Assembly: GCF_900188235.1 (NCBI RefSeq) | Contig: NZ_FZNT01000003.1 | Span: 248,001 to 312,000 of the forward strand | DNA length: 64,000 bases | Reading direction: 5' to 3' | From: Lutibacter agarilyticus | Lineage (GTDB): Bacteria > Bacteroidota > Bacteroidia > Flavobacteriales > Flavobacteriaceae | In this document: positions 55,080 to 62,441 of the stretch, piece by piece | How positions within the stretch are numbered: the stretch's first letter is position 1 | Layout of the letters: each line of letters begins with the position of its first letter | Position numbers and translations under genes: made by a program | The notes under the pieces: generated by a model | The model's database searches: none | Told to the model about the DNA's origin: nothing | What the model saw: the letters and a program-made list of their open reading frames with translations, nothing else

Positions 55080-56264
55080 TTAAAACTTAAAATATTTAAT
55101 ATACGTATCTAAATCCTTATCTCCTCTACCCGATAAATTCAACACCACAATGTCGTCTTTTTTAAACGCTTTCTTCTTGAAAACAGCCAAGGCATGAGAA
55201 CTTTCAATTGCAGGAATAATTCCTTCTAATTCACATAATTCCAATCCTGCATTCATTGCTTCATCATCGGTTACTGAAATAAAATCGGCACGTTTACTTT
55301 CACACAAATGCGCGTGTAAAGGTCCAACTCCTGGATAATCTAAACCTGCTGAAATAGAATACGGCTCAGTAATTTGACCATCTTTAGTTTGCATTAATAA
55401 GGTTTTACTTCCGTGAATAACACCTTCATTTCCTAAAACACTAGTTGCAGCACTTTCACCTGAATCTACTCCTAAACCAGCAGCTTCAACAGCTATTAAA
55501 CCCACTTCTTTTTCATCTAAATAATGATAAAAAGCACCTGCAGCATTACTACCACCACCAACACAAGCAATAACATAATCCGGATTTTCTTTTCCTTCTT
55601 TTTCTTTTAATTGCCATTTCATTTCTTCGGAAATAACAGATTGAAAACGCGCCACCATATCTGGATATGGGTGCGGCCCAACCACAGAACCAATAATGTA
55701 ATGTGTATCTACCGGGTTGTTAATCCAATCTCTAATAGCCTCATTTGTTGCATCTTTTAACGTTCTACTTCCTGACAACGCAGGTACTACCGTTGCTCCT
55801 AACATTTTCATACGCGCTACATTTGGCTCCTGACGTGCAATGTCTATTTCTCCCATATACACAATACATTCAATACCCATTAAAGCACAAACCGTAGCGG
55901 TTGCAACGCCGTGTTGCCCTGCACCAGTTTCGGCAATAATTCTATGTTTACCTAAACGCTTTGCCATTAAAATTTGCCCAATAGTATTGTTAACTTTATG
56001 AGCACCTGTATGACATAAATCTTCTCGTTTTAAATAAATTTTTGTATTGTATTTATCAGATAAACGCTTTGCAAAATACAAAGGTGTTGGTCGTCCAACA
56101 TACTCTTTTAACAATTCGTCAAACTCTTTTTTAAAAGAATCCTCTTGCATTATTTTTAAATAATTCTGACGTAATTCTTCTACATTTGGATATAACATTT
56201 CAGGAATATAAGCGCCTCCAAACTGTCCGTAATATCCGTTTTCATCTACAAAATAACTCATCAT
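55080..56264 (-). CDS. trpB: Tryptophan synthase beta subunit
   Basis: This PLP enzyme joins indole and serine to give tryptophan. The 394-aa protein has the PLP-lysine block [27 protein letters not shown], then [20 protein letters not shown], the phosphate loop [13 protein letters not shown] and the end motif [12 protein letters not shown]. It overlaps trpF by 4 nt, indicating coupled translation. It is the normal short TrpB1 type. Confidence 0.97.
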   Translation of the reverse strand: MMSYFVDENGYYGQFGGAYIPEMLYPNVEELRQNYLKIMQEDSFKKEFDELLKEYVGRPTPLYFAKRLSDKYNTKIYLKREDLCHTGAHKVNNTIGQILMAKRLGKHRIIAETGAGQHGVATATVCALMGIECIVYMGEIDIARQEPNVARMKMLGATVVPALSGSRTLKDATNEAIRDWINNPVDTHYIIGSVVGPHPYPDMVARFQSVISEEMKWQLKEKEGKENPDYVIACVGGGSNAAGAFYHYLDEKEVGLIAVEAAGLGVDSGESAATSVLGNEGVIHGSKTLLMQTKDGQITEPYSISAGLDYPGVGPLHAHLCESKRADFISVTDDEAMNAGLELCELEGIIPAIESSHALAVFKKKAFKKDDIVVLNLSGRGDKDLDTYIKYFKF

Positions 56265-56917
56265 AAGTTTTGTTTAAATTCTTTAATATTTGCTATATTT
56301 TTTAATGCTGGCTCCATTTCAAAACCACTATTTATATCAACTCCTATGCATTTTTTTGATTCCTGCCTATGCAGAAATGACACTATTGCTTGTGCATCAT
56401 TTTTAGTAATTCCGCCACTTAACATATAAGGCAATGCTCCCTTATAATTATCTAAAACCTCCCAATTAAACTTAACACCATTACCTCCGTATTCTTTTCC
56501 TTTGGTGTCGAATAATAAAAAATTACATACATTTTGATAAGCTTCTGTTTTAGAAAAATCAAAATTATCGTCTACTGAAAAGGCTTTCAATATTTTAATT
56601 GGATAAGATTCTGAAGAGATCTTTCGACTTCGCTCAAGATGACATTCTCTTAATTTATCACAATATTCAGGTGATTCATTTCCGTGTAATTGCACCGCAT
56701 CTAATTTATGTTCTTCAACAATATCTAGTACATTTTCAATTGTCTCATTTACAAAAACCCCTACTTTTTTTATTTCAGAAGGAATTTCAACTTTAGGAAA
56801 ATCCGTTACAAAACGCTTCGATTTATCGTAAAATATAAACCCCAAATAATCTGGCTTTAATTTTACTAGCTCCGAAATATTTTCGGCATCACGCATTCCA
56901 CAAACTTTAACTTTCAT
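56261..56917 (-). CDS. trpF: Phosphoribosylanthranilate isomerase (with in-frame repeat insertion)
   Basis: The enzyme isomerises phosphoribosylanthranilate to CdRP. The 218-aa TIM barrel has [11 protein letters not shown] with the catalytic Cys, [26 protein letters not shown], the catalytic Asp in [18 protein letters not shown], and [11 protein letters not shown]. Between LRE and YPIKILKAF it contains [13 protein letters not shown]. This is the translation of a dispersed repeat (56611-56650) and is not part of the normal family sequence. It falls between barrel elements, so the protein may still fold. It follows trpC at 45 nt and overlaps trpB. Confidence 0.94.
   Translation of the reverse strand: MKVKVCGMRDAENISELVKLKPDYLGFIFYDKSKRFVTDFPKVEIPSEIKKVGVFVNETIENVLDIVEEHKLDAVQLHGNESPEYCDKLRECHLERSRKISSESYPIKILKAFSVDDNFDFSKTEAYQNVCNFLLFDTKGKEYGGNGVKFNWEVLDNYKGALPYMLSGGITKNDAQAIVSFLHRQESKKCIGVDINSGFEMEPALKNIANIKEFKQNL
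56611..56650. repeat. Dispersed repeat inserted in frame in trpF
   Basis: GATCTTTCGACTTCGCTCAA on the plus strand is read on the minus strand as LERSRKIS. This is the recurrent product of a common Bacteroidota repeat and is related to the TTCGACTCCGCTCAG core in the macroglobulin gene. Confidence 0.7.
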
Positions 56918-56962
56918 TTTATTATTCTCTTTTATTTTAGCTTCAGACTTTTGACTTTCTAA

Positions 56963-57748
56963 TTACCCAATCTGATCAATAAATTCTTTACAAGCCTGAC
57001 CTGGATTTTCAGTTTTCATAAAGTTTTCACCAATTAAAAACCCTTGAAAACCGTATTCTTTTAATCCTGTTATAACTCTTGGATCACTTAATCCACTCTC
57101 AGAAACCTTAATACAACTATCAGGTATTTGACTTGCCAATTCAATTGAATGTTCCAAATCAACCTTAAACGTTTTTAAATTTCTATTGTTAATTCCAATA
57201 ATTTTATTGTCTAATTCTAACTTATCTAACTCTTCTTGATTGTGAACTTCATACAGCACATCTAATCCTAAATCTTCTGCTAACTTCCCGTAATTCTTCA
57301 ATTCTTCTTTGGTTAAACAAGCTGCAATTAATAATATTACATCGGCGCCAATTGCTTTAGCTTCCACAATTTGAAATCCATCAACAATAAAATCTTTTCT
57401 TAAAATTGGAGTTGTATCTTGTACCGAACGTGCTTTCATTACGTCCATAATATTTCCACCAAAAAACTGCATATCAGTTAAAATAGATTGTGCAGCTACA
57501 TTGGCATCTAAATATCCATTAGTAACTTCTTCAATAGTTGCTTTGTCGTTTATAATCCCTTTTGAAGGAGACTGACGTTTAAATTCAGCTATAATTCCTG
57601 TTGAACCAACACTTAATAAACTCTTTTTTAAAGATAAAGGTGTGCGTTGAAAATTAGGACTTTTAACCAGTTTTTCAATTTGAACTTCTTTTCTTAATTG
57701 TGCAACTTCTTGCTTTTTATGTGCTATTATTTTATCTAAAATATTCAT
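56963..57748 (-). CDS. trpC: Indole-3-glycerol phosphate synthase
   Basis: This TIM-barrel enzyme closes the indole ring from CdRP. The 261-aa monofunctional protein has IIAEFKRQSPSKG with the catalytic Lys, ILTDMQFFGG, PILRKDFIVDGFQI, IIGINNRNLKTF and CIKVSESGL. The upstream gap (54 nt) consists of AT-rich AATTATGAATT-type repeats that border the four-helix-bundle gene. Confidence 0.96.
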   Translation of the reverse strand: MNILDKIIAHKKQEVAQLRKEVQIEKLVKSPNFQRTPLSLKKSLLSVGSTGIIAEFKRQSPSKGIINDKATIEEVTNGYLDANVAAQSILTDMQFFGGNIMDVMKARSVQDTTPILRKDFIVDGFQIVEAKAIGADVILLIAACLTKEELKNYGKLAEDLGLDVLYEVHNQEELDKLELDNKIIGINNRNLKTFKVDLEHSIELASQIPDSCIKVSESGLSDPRVITGLKEYGFQGFLIGENFMKTENPGQACKEFIDQIG

Positions 57749-57802
57749 TTTTATAATTATGAATTTTCAATTATGAATTACTAATTATTATTTCTTTCCC
57801 AA
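57749..57802. repeat. AATTATGAATT-type repeats on the trpC side of the four-helix-bundle gene
   Basis: Several short inverted units of the form AATTATGAATT or AATTCATAATT lie between the gene and trpC. Similar units (AATTCGTAATTCGTAATT) lie on the trpD side at 58157-58176, so the gene is bracketed by a repeat family. Confidence 0.55.
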
Positions 57803-58156
57803 TTATGAATTTCGAATTGTTTTTTGAATGCTTGCTATTATTTTTAATAACTCTTCAATATCTATAATTAACGAATTGAATTGCTCTTCTGTTAAATAAT
57901 TTGTATCCTTTAACAATCTAATCCAATAATGTGATTCTCTAGCCTCTTTATATGCGATTGTTAATTTTGCAAAAAAATCTTTTCTACTTTGTCCTCCAAT
58001 CGCTTCTTCAACATTTGCTCCTATTGAAGTTCCTGAACGTAACAACTGTTTACTTAAAACAAATTCTTTTTTTTCTGAAATTAAATATTTATAAACTTCA
58101 ACAATACGAATTGCAAAACTGTAACTTTTTACTTGAACAACATTATCATTTTTCAT
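57803..58156 (-). CDS. Four-helix-bundle protein (23S rRNA intervening-sequence family)
   Basis: The 117-aa protein has the four-helix-bundle signature VLSKQLLRSGTSIGANVEEAIGGQSRKDFFAKLTIAYKEARESHYWIRLL. Relatives are encoded within intervening sequences of 23S rRNA genes and as stand-alone genes all over Bacteroidota genomes; their function is unresolved. Here it sits inside the trp operon between trpD and trpC, in the same direction, bracketed by short AT-rich repeats. That suggests it arrived as a small mobile cassette and does not belong to tryptophan synthesis. Confidence 0.9.
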   Translation of the reverse strand: MKNDNVVQVKSYSFAIRIVEVYKYLISEKKEFVLSKQLLRSGTSIGANVEEAIGGQSRKDFFAKLTIAYKEARESHYWIRLLKDTNYLTEEQFNSLIIDIEELLKIIASIQKTIRNS

Positions 58157-58176
58157 AATTCGTAATTCGTAATTTT
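58157..58176. repeat. AATTCGTAATTCGTAATT repeat on the trpD side of the four-helix-bundle gene
   Basis: Two and a half units of AATTCGT directly precede the four-helix-bundle start codon on the minus strand. See the matching repeats on the trpC side. Confidence 0.55.
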
Positions 58177-59166
58177 TTAGTTCTCTATCAATTTAGTTAA
58201 ACACGCTTTTGCTTTTAAACCAAATAATGAATCTTTTGCTTCTTCAAAAGCGGCTTCAAAAGATTTTAAAGGATCTAATATTTTTAAAGCAAATGCTGCA
58301 TTTGCCAATACTGCATTATTTTGAGCTTCGGTACCTTCGCCATTAATAATTGCAATAAAAATAATTGCCGACTCTTCAACAGTAGTTCCTCCAAAAATTT
58401 CTGATTGTTCTAATCTTTGTAACCCTAAACTTTCTGGTGTTATAATTTGCTCATCATTTCTTGTAAACAACTTAAAACCACTTGTTAACGAAATTTCATC
58501 GTAACCATCTAAACTATGAACAATCCCATAATTTTTAGCAGTTCCTTGTAATAAATAATTGTAAATTCGGGCAACTTCTAAATTAAAAACACCTACCATT
58601 TGGTTTTGCGGACTACTTGGGTTTACCAAAGGCCCCAACATATTAAAAAATGTTTTCATTCCCAATTCTCTACGAACAGGACCAACCGCTTTCATTGCAG
58701 GGTGAAATAATGGTGCGTGTAAAAAACAAATGTTTGCTTTATCAATCTGACTTTTTAAAACAACTTCATTATTGGTGAATTTATACCCCAAATACTCTAA
58801 CATATTTGATGAGCCACTTACTGATGATGCACTATAATTTCCGTGTTTTGCTACTTTATTTCCAGTACCCGCAACTATAAATGAGGTTAATGTTGAAATG
58901 TTAAACGTATCTTTTCCATCTCCACCAGTACCACATAAATCAATAGTATTAAATTCTGACAAGTCAACTTTTACAGCTAATTCTAATAATGCCTCTCTAA
59001 ATCCTGCTAATTCATCAACTGTTATAGGACGCATTAAAAACACGGTTAAAAAAGAAGCTATTTGAGCATTGTTAAACTTTTCAGCAGCAATCTCAATTAA
59101 TATTGATTTTGCCTCTTCTTTTGTTAAGCACTGTTGTTCAAATAATTTGTTTAATGTATTTTTCAT
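58177..59166 (-). CDS. trpD: Anthranilate phosphoribosyltransferase
   Basis: The enzyme transfers phosphoribosyl from PRPP to anthranilate. The 329-aa protein has the two diagnostic loops: DLCGTGGDGKDTFNIST (PRPP-binding glycine loop) and KHGNYSASSVSGSSNMLEYLG. It also has HPAMKAVGPVRRELGMKTFFNMLGPLVNP. The gap to trpG (139 nt) holds a degraded repeat. Confidence 0.96.
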   Translation of the reverse strand: MKNTLNKLFEQQCLTKEEAKSILIEIAAEKFNNAQIASFLTVFLMRPITVDELAGFREALLELAVKVDLSEFNTIDLCGTGGDGKDTFNISTLTSFIVAGTGNKVAKHGNYSASSVSGSSNMLEYLGYKFTNNEVVLKSQIDKANICFLHAPLFHPAMKAVGPVRRELGMKTFFNMLGPLVNPSSPQNQMVGVFNLEVARIYNYLLQGTAKNYGIVHSLDGYDEISLTSGFKLFTRNDEQIITPESLGLQRLEQSEIFGGTTVEESAIIFIAIINGEGTEAQNNAVLANAAFALKILDPLKSFEAAFEEAKDSLFGLKAKACLTKLIEN

Positions 59167-59212
59167 TATAATTCTTTTATCTTTTAAAAGAAGATATTAG
59201 TATAAGTATTCT

Positions 59213-59304
59213 TATTTCGCTATGACTTATTTTCGGTGATTGAACAGAGTTGAAATCACATTTTTTCTATTTCAACTGCCACTTCTACTCCGCGCAGTGA
59301 CCCA
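59213..59304. repeat. Degraded REP-like repeat between trpG and trpD
   Basis: The end ACTTCTACTCCGCGCAGTGA is a two-mismatch version of the core in the macroglobulin gene. The other end (TTTCGCTATGAC) and the internal TTGAAAT / ATTTCAA arms suggest a longer palindromic element. Confidence 0.5.
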
Positions 59305-59305
59305 A

Positions 59306-59881
59306 TTATTTATTTGCTTCTATAAAATTACGAACCATTTGTTCACCTGTAGGCGTTAAAATTGATTCTGGATGAAATTGTACCGCGCTAATATTATATT
59401 TTTCATGTTGAAGACTCATAATATCGCCAAACTCATCTTCAGCCGTTATTTCTAATTCCGCAGGAAAATCTTTTTTTGAAGCCATCCAAGAATGGTAACG
59501 AGCCGCTTCAAATTCTGCAGGAAAATCCTTATAAATTACAGCATCTTTTTTAGTAATATTCATAGTTGTTGCAACTCCGTGAAACACTTCATCCATATTT
59601 TCTAAGCTACCACCAAAAACTTCAGTAATTGCTTGTAAACCTAAACAAACTCCAAAAATTGGTTTTTTACCTGCGTAGGTTTTTATGGTTTCCTTTAAGA
59701 TTCCCGCTTCATCAGGTATCCCAGGTCCCGGAGATAAAATAATTAAATCGTATGCAGCAATCGCTGAAATTTCAATTTCATCATTTCTAAATACAGCCGG
59801 ATATTCGCCAGTAATATCTTCAACCATATGAACCAGGTTGTATGTAAATGAATCGTAATTATCTAATATTAAAATCTTCAT
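59306..59881 (-). CDS. trpG: Anthranilate synthase component II (glutamine amidotransferase)
   Basis: This subunit supplies ammonia from glutamine to TrpE. The 191-aa class I amidotransferase has LILDNYDSFTYNLVH, the oxyanion block LSPGPGIPDEAG, the nucleophile Cys in GVCLGLQAI, ARYHSWMAS, and the His-Glu pair in VQFHPESILTP. The frame is open to 59905, but that extension reads into the palindromic repeat. The start is therefore ATG 59881 (MKILILDNYDS). Confidence 0.96.
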   Translation of the reverse strand: MKILILDNYDSFTYNLVHMVEDITGEYPAVFRNDEIEISAIAAYDLIILSPGPGIPDEAGILKETIKTYAGKKPIFGVCLGLQAITEVFGGSLENMDEVFHGVATTMNITKKDAVIYKDFPAEFEAARYHSWMASKKDFPAELEITAEDEFGDIMSLQHEKYNISAVQFHPESILTPTGEQMVRNFIEANK

Positions 59882-59896
59882 TGTTTCTATTTCTAT

Positions 59897-59967
59897 TTTC
59901 GTCACCCTGAATTTATTTCAGGGTCTCATCATTGATAAGTAGATTCTGAAACAAGTTCAGAATGACG
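59897..59967 (+). repeat. Interspersed palindromic repeat between trpE and trpG
   Basis: It has the same CGTCA...TGACG ends and the perfect CCCTGAA-TTTAT-TTCAGGG hairpin as 54983-55072. The second half contains TTCTGAA / TTCAGAA. It fills the trpE-trpG spacer. Confidence 0.8.
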
Positions 59968-59977
59968 GATTTTTATG

Positions 59978-61369
59978 TTAAATTTTTTCTGCTAGAATTA
60001 ATGCTTTTTTCAAAGCAGCTAATTTGTTATTTACTTCTTGTAATTCTCCTTCTTCGGTAGATTTCATTACAATTCCTGCACCTGCCTGATAATACAACGT
60101 GTTGCTTTTACTTACAAATGAACGAATAGCAATTGCCAAATTTACGCTATTATCTAAACCTATAAAACCAACAGCACCACCATAAAAACCACGCGTTTGA
60201 TTTTCATAGGTGTCAATTAATTCCATTGCCTTAAATTTTGGTGCTCCACTTAATGTTCCGGCTGGGAATGTATCTCCTACAATTTCAATTGCTTTTCCTT
60301 TTGGCTTCCCCTGTACGGTTGAAACCAAATGAATTACGTGACTAAAATACTGTACTTCTTTAAAAACCTCCACATTTACATTGCTAGCGTGTTTACTTAA
60401 ATCGTTTCGCGCTAAATCTACCAACATTACGTGTTCTGCAGTTTCCTTTTGGTCGTTTGATAATTTCTCACCTAACAAAATATCTTTCGCCATATCTCCC
60501 GTTCTTCTAAAAGTACCAGCTATTGGGTTGATGATGGCTTTTTCAGCATCAATTTTAATTTGTGCTTCTGGTGAAGACCCCATTAATTTAAAACTTCCGT
60601 AGTCAAAATAAAATAAATAAGGTGAAGGATTTATGGAACGTAACGCTCTATACACATTGAAATCATCTCCCGAAAATGATTGTTGAAACTGACGTGATAA
60701 TACTAACTGAAATACATCGCCACGTTTACAATGCATTTTTGCTTTCGCTACATTATTTTTGAAATATTCATCGGTGATATTTGATGATTCTTCTCCTGCA
60801 ATTTCAAATTTATACAAACCGTACGTACGCGAATTTATCAAAGCCTCCATTTCATGAATTCGTGATTCTTCGCCTTCTTCAATATTTTCAATCAAAGTTA
60901 ATTCATCATTAAAATGATTGATAGCAATAATAAAACGGAAAAAACTAAACTGTAAATCTGGAATTTCAGAGGGTGCTTTTTCAGCCTTTAACTTTATGGT
61001 TTCAAAATATTGAATTGAGTTGTAAGAAATGTATCCGTAAAACCCGTTGTATGATTTTAGCTCTTCATCACAATCAACATCTACAGTACTTTTATAGTCT
61101 TCAAAAATTGAATAAAAATCGCGGTTAATTTCTTTAGTATCCAACTCCTTTCCTTTATAACTATAGGTAAAGTTATTTTGATCGGCCTTTAACGTAATAA
61201 TTGGATCTGCACATAAAAATGTATAGCTCTCTTCTTTACTATGATAATCTGAGCTTTCTAACAACAAGCTATTAGCATATTTATCTCTAATTTTTGAGTA
61301 TAAACCTACGGGCGTAACCGTATCTGCTAACTGATGTTTTGAAATAGTTTTAAATTTTAGTTTCTTCAT
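59978..61369 (-). CDS. trpE: Anthranilate synthase component I
   Basis: The enzyme converts chorismate to anthranilate and is the feedback-controlled first step. The 463-aa protein has the LLES tryptophan-binding motif (ANSLLLESSDYHS), so allosteric inhibition is expected. Catalytic blocks are SPSPYLFYFDYGSF-like INPSPYLFYFD, GSSPEAQI, NPIAGTFRRTGD, MLVDLARNDLS and TFPAGTLSGAPKFKAMELI. It is the first structural gene, preceded by a leader peptide with three Trp codons and a terminator, so its expression is also controlled by attenuation. Confidence 0.96.
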   Translation of the reverse strand: MKKLKFKTISKHQLADTVTPVGLYSKIRDKYANSLLLESSDYHSKEESYTFLCADPIITLKADQNNFTYSYKGKELDTKEINRDFYSIFEDYKSTVDVDCDEELKSYNGFYGYISYNSIQYFETIKLKAEKAPSEIPDLQFSFFRFIIAINHFNDELTLIENIEEGEESRIHEMEALINSRTYGLYKFEIAGEESSNITDEYFKNNVAKAKMHCKRGDVFQLVLSRQFQQSFSGDDFNVYRALRSINPSPYLFYFDYGSFKLMGSSPEAQIKIDAEKAIINPIAGTFRRTGDMAKDILLGEKLSNDQKETAEHVMLVDLARNDLSKHASNVNVEVFKEVQYFSHVIHLVSTVQGKPKGKAIEIVGDTFPAGTLSGAPKFKAMELIDTYENQTRGFYGGAVGFIGLDNSVNLAIAIRSFVSKSNTLYYQAGAGIVMKSTEEGELQEVNNKLAALKKALILAEKI

Positions 61370-61376
61370 TTTTTTG

Positions 61377-61411
61377 GCATAAAAAAAGACTTACCGCGAG
61401 ATAAGTCTTTT
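61377..61411 (-). terminator. trp attenuator terminator
   Basis: On the minus strand AAAAGACTTA / TAAGTCTTTT arms enclose TCTCGCGG and run into seven T, 5-10 nt before trpE. The loop CTCGC can pair with GCGAG at 61446-61442. The leader segment 61483-61473 is the exact 11-nt complement of 61439-61429. This supplies the alternative pairings needed for attenuation. Confidence 0.85.
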
Positions 61412-61449
61412 GTTTAATATTATTTATTAAATACAAATTCCCTCGCTTA

Positions 61450-61500
61450 TTAAATAAGAGAGTTCCACCACCAATTTGTATTTAAACTGTTTTTTTTCAT
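61450..61500 (-). CDS. trpL: trp operon leader peptide
   Basis: The 16-codon frame reads MKKNSLNTNWWWNSLI and then TAA. Three consecutive TGG codons lie at 61473-61465. It lies between a consensus promoter and the attenuator terminator, directly upstream of trpE. Ribosome stalling at the Trp codons when charged tRNA-Trp is scarce would cover segment 61483-61473 and free its downstream partner. It is too short for routine gene calling. Position, Trp content and RNA pairing all agree. Confidence 0.9.
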   Translation of the reverse strand: MKKNSLNTNWWWNSLI

Positions 61501-61508
61501 CTGTTCGA

Positions 61509-61539
61509 CAAATTTAACATAGATTTTTGATTATGCAAA
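61509..61539 (-). promoter_or_regulatory. trp operon promoter
   Basis: TTTG (61539-61536), 19 nt, TAAATTTG (61516-61509) on the minus strand is a full-consensus Bacteroidota promoter. The predicted transcript starts only a few nt before the leader-peptide ATG at 61500. Confidence 0.8.
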
Positions 61540-61563
61540 CTATTCTTTGAAAAATTAATTTAT

Positions 61564-61571
61564 TAAATTTG
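61564..61571 (+). promoter_or_regulatory. -7 element TAAATTTG of the GIN-domain gene
   Basis: This is an exact TAnnTTTG box 14 nt before the ATG at 61586, divergent from the trp promoter. No well-spaced -33 box was found. Confidence 0.5.
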
Positions 61572-61585
61572 ATAAAAACTACAAA

Positions 61586-62422
61586 ATGACAAATTCACAT
61601 AAAACAACCGTATTCATTATATTATTATCAACCCTTATTTCTTCTGCACAAGTAAAACTAAAAGGGGATAAAATTGTGACTACTGAAGATAGAAACATTT
61701 CTGAGTTTACTACTATAGAGGTTATTGACAATCTAAACGTTTTTTTAGTTTATAATGAAAAGCAGTCTGTTGAAGTTGAAGCCGATTCTAATCTTCAAAA
61801 TAGTATTTTAACTGAATTAAATAATGGAATACTTACGATTAGAACTAGTGCAATTATTGGGCGTAACAAAGCTTTAAATATTCACTTAAAAGTAAATAAA
61901 AATATACAAGAAATTAATGCTTATAACAATGCTAAAGTTAACTCGAAAAACACCTTAGCTATTAATGATTTAACCATTAACTCTTATGATGATGCCGTAT
62001 TTAATTTGAAATTAAATTTAAAAAATATTGAAATCCATGGCACAGAAAAATCAAGGTTAAATCTTGAAATTTTAAGCGAAGTGGTTGCTGTTAGAATTGA
62101 AAATTCTTGTAATTTAACTGCTATAATTGATGCTAAAGAAACCAGTATGGTTGGTTTAGACAATGCGATTACAACACTAAAAGGAACCTCTAATTCTTTA
62201 GAAATAGAATTTTCTGGAGACTCTTCTTATAAAGGAAAAGATTTTATAGCGGCTAACGCTATTGTTAAATCTAATAACAATGCTAAATTATATGTACACG
62301 TAACCAAAGAATTAAACCTGCTTGCTAATAATTCATCTGAGGTGCATTTGTATGCAAATCCAGCAATAGCACTTCATGGTTTTTATGACAAAGCGCTAAT
62401 TAAAAAAAGAGAGTTAGACTAA
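61586..62422 (+). CDS. GIN (DUF2807) domain secreted protein
   Basis: The 278-aa protein has a signal peptide (about 1-21, STLISSAQ). One putative auto-transporter adhesin-like head-GIN domain (DUF2807) follows: ISEFTTIEVIDNLNVFLVYNEKQSVEVEADSNLQ, then beta-helix-like runs of short strands (INAYNNAKVNSKNTLAINDLTINSYDDAVFNLKL). The function of the family is unknown; it is periplasmic or surface-exposed. It is divergently transcribed from the trp operon with its own promoter box. Confidence 0.87.
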   Translation: MTNSHKTTVFIILLSTLISSAQVKLKGDKIVTTEDRNISEFTTIEVIDNLNVFLVYNEKQSVEVEADSNLQNSILTELNNGILTIRTSAIIGRNKALNIHLKVNKNIQEINAYNNAKVNSKNTLAINDLTINSYDDAVFNLKLNLKNIEIHGTEKSRLNLEILSEVVAVRIENSCNLTAIIDAKETSMVGLDNAITTLKGTSNSLEIEFSGDSSYKGKDFIAANAIVKSNNNAKLYVHVTKELNLLANNSSEVHLYANPAIALHGFYDKALIKKRELD

Positions 62423-62441
62423 ATTAGTTTCTATACACGTT

